The notes: generated by a model not told the origin, from the sequence alone. A stretch of 64,000 bases of DNA from Ganoderma boninense (GCA_002900995.3 CM035314.1:62001-126000); one strand, 5' to 3'. Shown: positions 21,404 to 32,484, counted from the first letter of the stretch. A program made the numbers and translations.

Positions 21404-21882
21404 TTGCGCGAAAACTACGATACAACGAGGAGTACGACTGTAGGAGGTAAATAAGTGATGAAAGTAATCATATGATGGGCGGATGCCCCTTACCACGCGC
21501 CAAAGAGCTGTGGTGCCTGAGGAAGCGGCAGATGGTCTTTCGACGGCTTTGCCTCAAGGAGTCTGCGCGTGATGAAGCGTCAGCTTCTGGTTGAGCTGGA
21601 ATCATGCCGAAGCGTGCTCACCGGACGTGGGAGGAGGAAGGCTTGCGGGATAGGAGACCCGCAACCTGCTTTTTTCCTCACTGCCAGCGGTGACGCACGG
21701 ACGACGTAGCGCTGAGTCACCTATCCGCTTGCTCGATGGCCTCCGCTGGGTGACGCCAGCGCCGATCGAGAAGCCGGTGTCAGCGGGAGTCGGCGGCGTG
21801 AGTGTGCGCCGGGGAAGAGGCGCTGTCGCATGACAGAGGCCTCGCTCACTGCTCCCTACCCTCGGAATCCGCAGTGAAGCCG
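21404..21882 (-). repeat. Split repeat A2 (479 bp)
   Basis: 21404-21599 equals 26054-26249, and 21600-21882 equals 27144-27426. Here the two halves are contiguous, which gives the empty-site sequence for the insertion inside A1. Confidence 0.9.
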
Positions 21883-21883
21883 A

Positions 21884-21981
21884 CCTCTGCGGCTGGCGCG
21901 CATAGATGGTAGGACCTCCGAGGCTGGCCGACGGCCAGACCCCCAAAGAAGAGATGCATTCCGAGCGGAACGGACAGGCTA
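21884..21981 (-). repeat. Split repeat B1 (98 bp)
   Basis: Copy of 21271-21368. It directly abuts A2 on one side and the truncated recombinase reading frame on the other. Confidence 0.85.
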
Positions 21982-21993
21982 TTGAGGAATGGG

Positions 21994-22800
21994 CTATGGT
22001 TGTTGTGTGTGGGGGATGGAGGAGGTCGGGAAAGATGTGCGAGGAATGGAATGGCGGAACCAGGAGCGAGTCGGTTGTGTGCCATTCGCACGCAGGAAAA
22101 GCGCTGTGCGAGCGCCATGGAGATGATCACGACGGGGGACGTATTCACGAAGAGCGGTGACGGGGTCGGTGTTGTGGGATGATATGGCGCGGGAGAACAT
22201 GATGGAAGTTCCATGATAGAAGGGGTCTGTCTTGTTGTAGGGGAGCCAGTAGGACGCGTGGTCACCGTCGTCGGAGAGGAATGATCGGCGCCGAATGATT
22301 TTTCGCCAGTCGTGGTCGTCGGGGGCGAGGAGTTCTCCGATTCGATGGCAGGCATAGAATGCGACAGTGAGAAGTGTATAGAAGAGAAGGTCATCGAAGT
22401 CGTGGGATTGGAGGGCTTGTGTACGGAATAGAAGGAGGTGGGATGGCCGGAGTGGTTGTTTTTGGTGGATGGGATCTGCGCGAATTTTTCGGCTTCCTCG
22501 AATTGTGGTTTGGACGAGGGGATCTTTACGAGCAGTATCGAAAAAAGGAAAAATGTCAGCAAGGAAGTGGCGAGCACCCGACAAGTATTTTGGAGCAGAG
22601 GCAATTCGGCGAGAGGTGTAAGCAATGTAACGGGCAAGAGTAAGAGGAGTGGGATCGAGAGGGAGATGATGAATCGAACAAAATAGTATATAATCACGAG
22701 CCCCGGTTGAATAGTTACGGCGCGTAGAGCTTTCTATGGCGTGTGCATGAAGATAGGCTATATATTCGTCAATGGCCGACAAAGGAAACTGAGGTCGCAT
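21994..22800 (-). pseudogene. Tyrosine recombinase, C-terminally truncated
   Basis: The ATG at 22800 (MRPQFPLSAIDEYIAYLHAH) lies 17 bases after the RT-RNase H stop. The N-terminal core-binding region and the first catalytic Arg box (AFYACHRIGELL) are present. The frame ends soon after FLRANGTQPTRSWF, at repeat B1. The H-x-x-R box and the nucleophilic tyrosine expected about 40-80 residues further on are absent. An internal deletion next to B1 is the simplest explanation. The protein could not carry out strand exchange. Confidence 0.75.
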
Positions 22801-22816
22801 GACAGGGCGACTTCGG

Positions 22817-24900
22817 CTAGAAGCTGCTCTTCCATCGAGAAGGAAGAAGCTCCCACGGGGGGGAGAAAAAGTGTATGGTGTCGGCCGGATATTGACGAGT
22901 ATAATCTTCATACATTAAACGAGAGAGCATGTCAGCGCGCGTATTATCTTTGCTGGGGATGTGAAGAACATGAAAATCGATGCCGGTTTGAATGACAATG
23001 GAAGCGGCGGCGAGAAGCGGTGCATTGTGCTGCGAATCAGTGGCACGGAGGGATTGAAAGACATCGACACTATTAAGGCTGTCAGAAAAGAAGAGGACAC
23101 GACGCGGAGGCTCGGGGTACTCGGCAAAATGAGACAATGCAGAGACAATAGCAAACATCTCAAAGAAGAAAATGTCTGGATGACCGGGAGAATCAAAGAG
23201 ACCTTTGGGAAACTCATAAACGAAGGTGGAGTGGCCAAAGACGAAGGCCATGCCACCGCGGAGAGCAGCATCAGACCAGACCGTGATGTCCGCTTCCTCG
23301 GGGCCCCAACGGCCCTGGTCGACAAAGCGGACACCGACAGCTGTGGGAAGAATATCTCGGAACCAGGAGAGGTCGGCAACGACCTCGCGGTTAAGGAAGA
23401 TGGATCCGTTTTGATTGGATTTTCCTGCGATCTTGCTGTAGACCGAGGAGAGAGCGGGTCGTCCCCATGGGACGACATTGAGGATCCAGTTGAGGTGCCC
23501 GGCGAGTCGTTGCCAAGCACGAAGGGGGGCTTTGCGGCCCGATGAGGACAAAAACTCGTTAATGGACGTGACGGCCGTGTCGATAACGGCAGGCGGCATG
23601 GTGATGGAGAAGGAGATGACGTCAGCCCAGAAACCGATGATCTTCAGCCGTGGAGCGGCAAGTTGCTTCTCGTCTCCGTAAGGGCAGCAGATGAAGTTCC
23701 AGAACAGCAGAAGTCGTACTTGACGAGGGGGGCGTAGACGGCCACGGAAGAATAGAAAACGGTCGGGTTCTCCGAAGTCCCATCCATAAAAGTCGTCCAT
23801 GTAAACGAGGAGGCCTCGGATGTGATACTTGTGGATCGCAATCCAGCACAGGAGCGCTGATACGGAGCACCATATCCGCGGGGAGGCTCGAGACCCGAAT
23901 ACGAGCCTCCGAACTATATGGAAGTCGTCGTCGACCACGACAACCTGCCGCAGTTGCCATATCGGGTGCGCCGGGAGGTTGAGAAAGGCGGTGCTCACAT
24001 CGGACTTGTAGAGGGTGAAGGGACGATCAGGAAACTCGTGCCTGGCGTCATGAAGGATCTGACCGAAGCCATGCATGTCGTCGTATCGGACCTTAGCTTC
24101 TGACCGTGGGATTCCGTCGTTTAGATGAGAAGCCGAATGGTCGGTGACGACTCGAGCTTTCTCGTTTTGCCAAACAACGAACATGGGGGACGTTTTCATG
24201 CAAGGCGCAAGGTGCGAGTCGATCTTGGAGGACCACCGATCGGTGCTGACCTCGCGATCTCGAAAGGTACGTACTGCGTCGAGATCGGGTTCGTCCATGG
24301 GATAATTGTTCATGAATACGTCGTCGTCGGGGTTCCAGTCGCCCTCGTCTAACGGCCAGAACCCATTCTCAAGCCCCCAGAGAACGGACTCGACGAAAGG
24401 TTGATTGGGATGATCGGAGAGGAGGCTTCGCAGACGGTCGATGCGGAACAGGGTCTCGACCTTGATGTCGTTTTTGTATCGCGTGAGCGCGGCGTTGATC
24501 ATCGGGTCATCGAGGAGATGCTGAGGAGGTCGTGGAAGAGGAGCAGCTGTCTCAGTTCCTACAGCGGCAGGAGAGATGAACTCTCGGTTGGATCGCTGCC
24601 AGCCAAATCGGCGTCTAAATCGCGGGACAGACGGCCCAGTAGGAGGATCAGTCACTTTCCTCTTTCCTTTCACGACCGATGAGAGGCGATGGGGTCCTTC
24701 AGCTGCCGCTCGACATGCTAGCTCCGCCACCAGTGCTGCTTCGCCGGCCTCGTCTGCTTTGGAGGTTTTTGAGGCATTGAGCGACGTCTTTTGCTCGGTG
24801 CTTGGCCCCACACTCGGAGCACTCTCCGTGCCTGCGGGCTCCGCGGCAAGGGTCATCACACCGACCGAAATTCCAGTTCTCGCAGACCACCGCAGTCCGC
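22817..24900 (-). CDS. Reverse transcriptase-RNase H of the YR retrotransposon
   Basis: One long open frame. The recognisable part begins about 24.8 kb, after an overlap with gag in another frame. Landmarks are MFVVWQNEKARVVTDHSAS, FTLYKSDVSTAFLNLPAHP, RLVFGSRASPRIWC, LLVYMDDFYGWDF with the YMDD catalytic aspartates, LKIIGFWAD, then the RNase H region (VWSDAALRGGMAFVFG, FFEMFAIVSAL, FFSDSLNSVDVFQSLRA, HIPSKDNTRADMLSRL). The stop is at 22817. The true start is unclear; a -1 shift from gag or internal initiation is possible. No disabling change was seen here. Confidence 0.85.
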
Positions 24901-26030
24901 TTGCTAGGCCCGAGATGTGCGAGGAGGGTCCCCGGCCTCTTGGATGACGATTGGCATGTCGAGGTACTCGTGAGGTGAGTGAACAAAGGAATTTCCAAGC
25001 GCGACCGGTCGTCGAGGTGAAAAGGCGTCTTCGCGTACTCTTCACAAACGTCGCGGTCGATTCGAATAGCGATGTGAGGATCACTGCGACGAGCTCGGAA
25101 AATCTTGAGGATGAGTCGTTTGTACGCATCGAGCTCCGCCTCGCGATGACGGAAGACCAGCTTGACGGCGGCGGCCCAGGCGTCGAATACGCGAGTCCAG
25201 TCGGATTCGCACTCGACTGGCTTGCGCGCATTGACTTGATCCTTCTTAAGAAGGACGTACCCGCTTGCAAAATCCTTTGCTTCGTCGTCATGGTCGAAAG
25301 CAGAGTCGATGGCGCCATAGAGTTTCTCGAAATTGACATACTTGTCCGCAAGGATATCTCACCACACCGTCTTCGGAAGGGGATCGTCCAACGGCGCGAG
25401 CTGAAGATAGATGATGGTGCGGTCAGCGACCTTTTCACGTGAAAAGCTTCGCCGGATCTCGAGAGTCTTCGCGATGTGCTGGTCTGACTCGGTGGCAGTA
25501 CCGATGTCTGCGAGGTGGGGCGCGACCGCAAGTACCGACTGAGGAATCCCCTTGTCATCCGTCTCATCTCGGAGAGCGTCGAGTAGATCGTCAGGATCCC
25601 CGGATCCGAGATTGACGGAGCGTAAAGTGTCGAGCTTAGCTCGGACGATCTCCCAAGATAACTTGTCTCGAAGTCTCTCCTCTTGGGGCTCAGGTCGCTC
25701 TCCAGGTCGCCCTTCCTCTTGCAAAGATTCGGGTCTGAGAGGTCCCTGCTGACGCCGCTGCTGGGCCAACTCGTCGAGGATGTCCGACGTTTCTTCTGCG
25801 GTCGCATGCTCACGCTGGAGGCGCTCCAAAACCTCCTCGTCTGAGATTCGTCCGGCAACAGCTTCTTGAAGAATCTCGTGGAGATGCTCGAGGCGCTCGC
25901 GGACGGAGTTGCTGGAGTTCTGAGTTTGGGAGCGAGAGGGACTCGGGTGACGACTCGACGAGTGGCTCTGAGGATGAGAGGGGGGACCGCCCCCGTGGTT
26001 CGCATCAGAACCTCCATGATTCTCAGCCAT
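24699..26030 (-). pseudogene. Gag of the YR retrotransposon, with an in-frame TGA
   Basis: ATG at 26030 (MAENHGGSDANHGG). A Ser/Pro-rich start is followed by a charged, probably coiled-coil region (RERLEHLHEILQEAV...DEEVLERLQREH). The frame meets a TGA at 25359-25361 (PLPKTVW then stop) but stays open beyond it for over 200 residues. That part includes a Cys/His cluster (CENWNFGRCDDPC...CSECGAKHRAKDVAQC) typical of YR-element Gag. The TGA is probably a point mutation, for example of TGG. The 3' part overlaps the RT frame. Confidence 0.75.
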
Positions 26031-26249
26031 GAGAGTTGATGGCGGAGCAAGTTTTGCGCGAAAACTACGATACAACGAGGAGTACGACTGTAGGAGGTAA
26101 ATAAGTGATGAAAGTAATCATATGATGGGCGGATGCCCCTTACCACGCGCCAAAGAGCTGTGGTGCCTGAGGAAGCGGCAGATGGTCTTTCGACGGCTTT
26201 GCCTCAAGGAGTCTGCGCGTGATGAAGCGTCAGCTTCTGGTTGAGCTGG

Positions 26250-27141
26250 CGTCAGGAAAACCAGCTTTTGCCAATGTGTAATAATATGTACTATTATAAT
26301 ATCTTATTCTAATAAAGTACTAATGCTATCTATCCTACAGCTACTACAAAAGAGACCTATCTATATTATACAAATTAGAACTACTGCATCTAACCCAATC
26401 TATTGTAGTGCTATTTAGTGCTACTAGTTGCTACTGCAGTATACTAATATTGTTATACATAGTCAATCTTAATTCAATGCCTCAGATATAAGCCCAATCA
26501 ATCTATTTCACTAGCCAAGACTAGACAGCTTTAACAAAGTCAAAATAAAAATTCTAAGTATCAGTGTAATAGCAACTTGAATAGATTCTTGCAGTCTAAT
26601 CAATATACATAAGTATATATGTCACATACACTATATAAGCCTATAACATAGAATGAACACAAGATATATTGATGTTGAAGTTGACCTACATCTCTTGATT
26701 TTTCCCAAGTCCAGCAGCAGGGGGTACATATAGCCTATACCACCTTGCTTAATATAAGCCCTTGTGGTGTAGTGGGCTAAGCTGTTTGCACAGCTCAGTG
26801 CTGTGCCGGAATAGCAAGAGGCTGAGGGTTCAATCCTGGGTGGTGGCAGTAATAAATGTTTTATTAAAATTTGCAGCTTTTGCAGTATGTTTGTCTTTGA
26901 GTATGGCATGCTTATATTGTGTTTAAAGCTTTATAAAACCAGTCCAGACAATGTTCAGTCTTATTCATATGTCTACCACATGCTACTGTAGTGCTACTCT
27001 GCACTATTTAGTGCTATTGTAGAACTACTCTTTCTGGGGACCTCTCAAATATTACCTAACATGTTACTACTGTTCTAATAGTCTAATATTTTCTAATTAT
27101 ACCTTTTCATATCTCATTGGCAAAGGCTGGTTTTCCAGATG
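26250..27141. mobile_element. AT-rich 892-bp TIR element inserted in repeat A1
   Basis: The ends form an imperfect 27-base inverted repeat sharing GGAAAACCAGC-TTTGCCAATG (26254-26276 and 27115-27137). The intact A2 copy shows the empty site GAGCTGGAATC, so at most a 2-bp GG duplication flanks the insertion. It is strikingly AT-rich compared with its surroundings and rich in short CTACT/GTGCTA repeats. It has no transposase frame, so it is non-autonomous; the superfamily is not assigned. Confidence 0.7.
26756..26848 (+). other. tRNA-like Pol III A/B-box sequence in the AT-rich insertion
   Basis: TGGTGTAGTGGGCTAAGC resembles an A box with D-arm, and GAGGGTTCAATCCTGGG resembles a B box, spaced as in a tRNA with a long variable arm. 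Acceptor-stem pairing is poor, so this is a tRNA pseudogene or SINE-like head, not a working tRNA. Confidence 0.35.
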
Positions 27142-27426
27142 GGAATCATGCCGAAGCGTGCTCACCGGACGTGGGAGGAGGAAGGCTTGCGGGATAGGAG
27201 ACCCGCAACCTGCTTTTTTCCTCACTGCCAGCGGTGACGCACGGACGACGTAGCGCTGAGTCACCTATCCGCTTGCTCGATGGCCTCCGCTGGGTGACGC
27301 CAGCGCCGATCGAGAAGCCGGTGTCAGCGGGAGTCGGCGGCGTGAGTGTGCGCCGGGGAAGAGGCGCTGTCGCATGACAGAGGCCTCGCTCACTGCTCCC
27401 TACCCTCGGAATCCGCAGTGAAGCCG

Positions 27427-27985
27427 GGCACCGCTGCTGCACCCGCCCTTGGCATAGCGGCAAGTCCTATGCACTTCGAGGGAACACTCACTCGCCGCGC
27501 AGTCAGCAACCACCACGGTGAGTGCGCATGCATTCTCCCCCCCCCCCCCCGGGGCTTTGCGCGTGAGTTCCAGGTCGCAACGCAGAGGCAGACACCGCCG
27601 CGCGAGGCACCCAATGCGCAACGCAGCGCAAGAACACAAACTCTCCATGAGGGACTCCGGCCCCGCGCCACGTGGGCGCGCACTCCGTGGGCGGGGCGAA
27701 ACATCCGCGGTGAGTGCTTGTGCACTCTCCGGACTTGGAGGAAGCAACACGCTTTGCGCGTGAGTCGCGACGGACAGGCAGGCACCCACAGCGAATGTGC
27801 GCCCACTTGACGGGAAGGGCAGGATACGCCGTGCGCGCTGGGTGACGACCAACTCGTCGCGGGAGGCTACACAGCTGAGCCGCAAGAACACATACTCTCC
27901 ATGAGGGACTGCGGCCCCGCGCCGCGTGGGCGCGCACTCGGTCGGGAGGGGGGGGAAACATCCGCGGTTTGCCTGAAGGCTGTGT
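27427..27985. repeat. GC-rich imperfect tandem repeat
   Basis: Blocks such as ACTCTCCATGAGGGACT, CGTGGGCGCGCACTC and AAACATCCGCGGT recur at about 27637-27715 and 27893-27968. TTTGCGCGTGAGT recurs at 27554 and 27753. It starts exactly where A1 ends and runs to the truncated seven-TM gene. No coding capacity recognised. Confidence 0.5.
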
Positions 27986-28059
27986 TCTGGCGCTTGCTTA
28001 CATCACGTAAGCTCCCCGGCCCGCTTACCTCCGGCCGCCGTCGGCCGCCGTTGGCCGCC

Positions 28060-29472
28060 GCACTTTTCCCCATGGTTCTCCTGTTCTCGGACGGCCAGGA
28101 AGCTGTCCACGAAGAAGTCGTTCTCCGCTGGGATATTTTCCTGCCGGACCTGGAACACCACGATGACGATCTGTGGAGCAACATGCGCAGTGTTTCGTCA
28201 ATGCTGTTTTACTGTAGTCATAGTCGGAGCACAGAGTAGCTCACCCAGAGGGCGCAGTATCCCACACCGGACTCGACGAGGAGCGCGAGCAGCTTCTCCA
28301 CTCGAGAGCCCCGACGTCCTGTCACCATGTACCCCCGCAGACTGCTGCACGACTGCCTAGTAGAATCGAGGTAATGCCGATTGTCAATACCCTCAGGCAT
28401 CACTCGTGAAACCCGAGGAGAGCAACACTCACCAGGCTTTGTATCCGACGAGGAGCGTCGCAGATAGATTAGCCCCAAGCGAGAGCGCGCATACAGCAAT
28501 CCCGACGGGGAGGCCCTCGAACAGCACCCCAGGCTCGGACACACTGTCGATGGCGAAGGACGTCACGTCGGAAGGGAGGGCGGGCGTGCGGCAGGTCCGC
28601 ATCGCGTAGACGATGCCGAGGGCTGGCGTGTTCGAGAATTCGTATAAGTGTGTAGGAAGAAAAATGTAAGCTAGGAGGGAGGGAGAGACAGAGGCGTACT
28701 TACCGCATGTCGCGAGGACGAGGGCCGCGCATGCGACCCGCACGCCGCGGCTGTCATGCCAGACGACGCACGGGCGCCAGCATACGATGGCGTCGCCGAG
28801 CGTGATCTGACAGATACAAGCGAGTTCAAGCTGGGATGCACGGGTACGGAAGGTGCAGGCACGGAAGAAATACCGACGTTAAGCGCGAGCGAGGCGGTGC
28901 CGGCGCAAGACTGCAACAGCGAGTAGTAGACGTTGTTAGCGAGATGGAGTGGCGAGGTCGGAGGGCTCCACCATACGTTTTCGAACCTCCAGAGATCGGA
29001 GGCGGAGAGGATGAGCATCCTGAGGATGGTGGATTGGTAGGAGAGGACGCAGGGACCATTGACACCGTGGAGGAGACGAAGAGCGCGACGACCGTAAGGC
29101 AGAGGACCAGTGTAATGCCGTGGGTCCTCTGGCTACCTCTGCGAATGGTCTATCGGACTCCGAAGTATCGTGCCAATAATTAACGTGCGAGACGCACCGC
29201 ACAAAAGAGTAGATTGACAGCATCGAGAGGATCGCGAGTACTCCTGTATCCCAGCGTAAGTAGCATACGGGGAGGACAGCGATCTGAGAATGAATTAGGG
29301 AGGGCTTACCGTATAGGCCGCACAACAAGCCGATCGTCGCCAGGTACTGGTGCAGCTGGCGGGAACGGTAGTTGAAGAACAACGAGTCGAACGTGGAGAC
29401 CACTATGACAGGATAGCTGTCGTCTCGATCCATGGTTTGAGGCATGGGCGACTTCGTTCTGGCCGCAGACAT
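28060..29472 (-). pseudogene. Seven-TM family protein (copy B), 3' end cut off
   Basis: The ATG at 29472 (or 29433, MDRDDSYPVIVVSTFD) leads into YLATIGLLCGLYG. Further exons carry LPVCYLRWDTGVLAILSMLS, YSLLQSCAGTASLALNVG (about 28.9 kb), GDAIVCWRPCVVWHDSRGVR (about 28.77 kb), VLFEGLPVGIAVCALSLGAN, LLVGYKAW (28.5 kb) and RVEKLLALLVESGVGYCALW (28.27 kb). After IVVFQVRQENIPAENDFF the frame runs into CGG-rich repeat near 28060, and the last TM and tail are missing. A matching C-terminal fragment lies at 20.9-21.15 kb beyond the YR element. Function of the family unknown. Confidence 0.7.
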
Positions 29473-30726
29473 ATATTGGCAGGGTGAAAGTTGCCAGTGA
29501 TATTCGCTAGAGTTCGATCTCCCACCGCCACACCTTGAGATACATTGCGAGTGGAGTAAATGCTGTACTTACAGCACACACAGTGCTCGTCGCCAACCTA
29601 CGAGTGCCTCTCCCGTTTGATCCCCGACATGTATGCGCCTTCTATGATAGATCTAGTTGTCGCGCGCAATTGCGTCGTGCTGCGAGATGTCCGGAACTCG
29701 AACACTGCCAATGTGAGCGTAGGCAGTGATCCACCATGGCGCAAAGCTTATAGGAAGTCCTCTTTGCTCTGTGAGATCCTATAGTAACTCCATATCGCAG
29801 CTAGAGCGCAACAATCATGAACTCATGCTGCGTAAGGCGGCACACTGACCTTCTTCCATAGGATGCAATGCGACCGCGTACAGTAACGCAGCCAACAGGC
29901 TATAGGTATGAGAGCCTCTGTGGGGGTTCAAGTCGAAGGACAGCGCGTGATAGAATGAGCTGCATGAGAGAGTGGCCTTCGAGCCCGTCGAGCCCGGACA
30001 CCCAGCGCAGAAATCTGCAGTAGGAGGAGAGGCGTGCAATGGGGAACGTGGGAGGGGGAGCATGAGTATTTAGACAACTGCAACGACTCTGTTGCTCCGG
30101 GCGCGATGACGATCATCTTAGCCGTGGGAAAGCCAGAGGGCTTTTCCATGACTCGGGGGGGTGCAGTGGATCGCCTGCTGCTGCCGGCCTCATTCCTCGA
30201 AAGAGTGAGAATTGGAATGTGGAATCGGAAAAGTCAGAGCTATAGAGATACCCCGAATATCAAAACTAATCGTCTATTGAGAAGCCCCGACGCACCTGTA
30301 GCCGCTCTTCGAATCTCCATAGAATCAAAAAGTCTTAATCTGCGATACCATCCTCTCAGATGGACCTGTACAGTCCATCGCGACTCTGAAACTCGAGCTC
30401 GAGAGACTAGTCAGAGAGTGCTTGACGAAGTGCCTTAGGGCTGACAAAGATGGATACCGAGGTCTACGCAGAAAGTCAAAGCATCGAGAACCCAGCTCGC
30501 ATTCGCTTTCCGCAAGTAACAAAGGAGGTAGCACGACGCCTCCAGACCCACATGAAGAGACTACGTATACACCGATAAGGGAAGAAGGATGCTGCTACAA
30601 AGAGAAGACTGATAGAGTCGTGAATGATGGTCGAGGGCATGTTTTCTAAGACAGCGGCATCCAAGAGGTCGTCAAGGTCATTAAGGTGGCATCCCGTCAG
30701 CAGGATGCCAGAGAGACGATGGATGT
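29473..30726. other. No recognisable gene
   Basis: Short hydrophobic stretches occur on the minus strand near 29.85-30.0 kb (HTYSLLAALLYAVALH) but do not form a gene I can name. Otherwise only shadow frames. Confidence 0.3.
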
Positions 30727-32339
30727 TTACTCGTAGATCTTCAGCCACGCGATGTCGAAGTACGCGTTCGAGAACGCCGAGGGGTTCTGGTCGACGTAGG
30801 CTAGTAGAACGCGGGCGTTAATACAAAGGACAGGTGACTTGCACAAGAAAGGAACGCACTCGTGCAGTCCCCTGGGCAGCCGTCCGAGCTGTAGACAGCG
30901 CCGGCCCAGTCCCCGCAGAACGTGAGGTTGATGATGAGGTTGTGCGCGCCGAAGTGCTCCGTGATGTCGCAATCCGTGTTCGGGAAGTCCGCGACCGGTT
31001 CGCCCTAAGTACGAGGACAAGAAACAACACATTCATTCAGCATCGAGCGTCGCGCGTTAGGTCCGCGTCCCGCGAGCGCGGAACGCCGCGCCGTGGAACT
31101 AGAGTGGCAGTGTATTTATGACGAACTTACCCAGTTGCTGGTGTTGATGGTGGATGCGCCGTTGAGGACGTCGGAGGGCACGTTACCGGCGTTGCGGAGC
31201 CAGTACCACACCTTGATCGAGGTGTCGGTGCGCTCCATCGCGTACCAGCCTCCGCCGGCCGAGTTGAACGGGGGGCCGTAGCTCGCCGATTGCGGGGCTT
31301 GGACGCCGCAGCCCGCGTTGTTCGTCGCAGCCGTGTCGCAGTTGGTGCCGGTGGAGGCTCTGTCAGCAGAGGGGCGGCAGTAAGCACCGCATCGCAGGAT
31401 GTTCGGAGAGCATATGGCGCGAGGGGACGGTGGGGGCGCGATATGGAAGCGGATGTAAAGAGTCTCGCCGAGAGGATAAAACGCACCCTGTCTGCGTGCG
31501 CGACGAGGGCATCGAACAACCTAGCACGCAGGCGCAGTCGCATTAGGCGAAGATTAGAGGGAGATAGCGTTAAGCTATGACGCACCTGAGTTGGTGTGCA
31601 GCGTGGACTGATTCGGAGTTTGGTCGTTGACGCCCTCGACGATGTCGATCTCGCCTGCAGGCGGAGATGAGTGACGACACACGGGAGGCTACTGAACGCT
31701 CCCACCGTCATTTGGCCAGTCGGAGCCGACTTCCCACACTGCCGGCCATGTGCTGCAGTGGACGTATACGTCACGTAAGGTTCCACCACAGGCCCGAGTT
31801 CAATTATCAGTACTCACCCGCATCCCTGTGGCATGTGACGGATGTTCCAACTATGTCCACAAGACATGATCAGCGACACCAATACGAGAGCAGCGAGGCA
31901 CAGAAATGGAATACGCACACTGTGACGTGCTCCGTGTAAGTCTTCTTGCTCTGTAGCCTGACAGAGTCACGCCCGGAGTCGCTCGAGCTCAACACCGTCG
32001 TGTCGTCCGCACGGAGGATGAGCGTGTCCCCGCTCGCGAACGTCAAGTTCTTGGAGAGTGCAGTCGACTGCGACACATAGTTCCTACACACCAAAAGGCG
32101 AATATGTGAGCGACGGATCACAAGGGGCGCGTCGGCCCGCAGTGCCGCGGAACGGGATGGGAGGGACGGAGTTGGAGTTATGATACGTACACTCGTCCGT
32201 GCGTTGGGTCAGAGATCGCCTCGTGGGTGAACGCCGACAGGAAATCCGTGCCTACGTGGCTGTCCGCGATCGAGTAAGTGGCACCAAGGACGCTGACAGC
32301 AAGGCTAGCAAGAACGAGCAAAGACCCCGCAGCGAACAT
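30727..32339 (-). CDS. GH16 family endo-1,3(4)-beta-glucanase, secreted
   Basis: ATG at 32339 starts a signal peptide (MFAAGSLLVLASLAVSVLGA). About eight exons follow: the strand segment with DFLSAFTHEAISDPTHGRV; NYVSQSTALSKNL...LILRADDTTVL; WNIRHMPQGCG; TWPAVWEVGSDWPNDG; the catalytic motif GEIDIVEGVNDQTPNQSTLH (nucleophile Glu, Asp helper, acid/base Glu, about 31.64 kb); NCDTAATNNAGCGVQ...YGPPFNSAGGGWYAMERTD; IKVWYWLRNAGNVPSDVLNG; PNTDCDITEHFGAHNLIINL with TFCGDWAG; ending NAYFDIAWLKIYE at 30727. This closely fits basidiomycete laminarinase-like GH16 enzymes that cut beta-1,3/1,6-glucans in cell walls. All exons have usable GT/AG sites. An upstream in-frame ATG at 32477 overlaps the TATA box and is unlikely to be used. 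Confidence 0.88.
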
Positions 32340-32471
32340 CGTGTTCAGGCGGATCGGGAGGCGGGGGGATCGGGGATCGGGGTGGGTGAGCTGGCGAGAG
32401 CTCGGACTCGAGCTCGGGAGTTGGAGGAGGGAGGGGGTGTAGCTCGCAACGAAGGACGAGCTGGACGGTGG

Positions 32472-32482
32472 CCCCATTTATA
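32472..32482 (-). promoter_or_regulatory. TATA box of the GH16 gene
   Basis: The minus strand reads CTATAAATGGG here, about 135 bases upstream of the chosen ATG, consistent with a normal fungal TATA-to-start distance. Confidence 0.6.
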
Positions 32483-32484
32483 GA

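Larger units (their letters stand above)
21271..27426 (-). mobile_element. Tyrosine-recombinase retrotransposon (DIRS order, Ngaro/PAT-like) with split direct repeats
   Basis: On the minus strand the order is A1 (27426-27144 plus 26249-26054), gag, RT-RNase H, tyrosine recombinase, B1 (21981-21884), A2 (21882-21404), B2 (21368-21271). The A1-ORFs-B1-A2-B2 arrangement is the split direct repeat known from PAT/Ngaro-type YR elements. A1 is interrupted by an 892-bp insertion. A2 and B2 are separated by 35 bases. Repeat copies look identical or nearly so by eye. Gag has an in-frame stop and the recombinase lacks its C-terminus, so this copy is defective. Confidence 0.85.

Noticed and set aside
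26631..26909. 92-codon minus-strand frame in the AT-rich insertion
   Set aside because: No similarity to a transposase, and it overlaps the tRNA-like sequence.
31290..31580. Plus-strand frame inside the GH16 gene
   Set aside because: Antisense shadow of GH16 exons and introns.
32305..32477. Upstream in-frame ATG extending the GH16 protein by 46 residues
   Set aside because: It overlaps the TATA box, and the shorter start gives a proper signal peptide.
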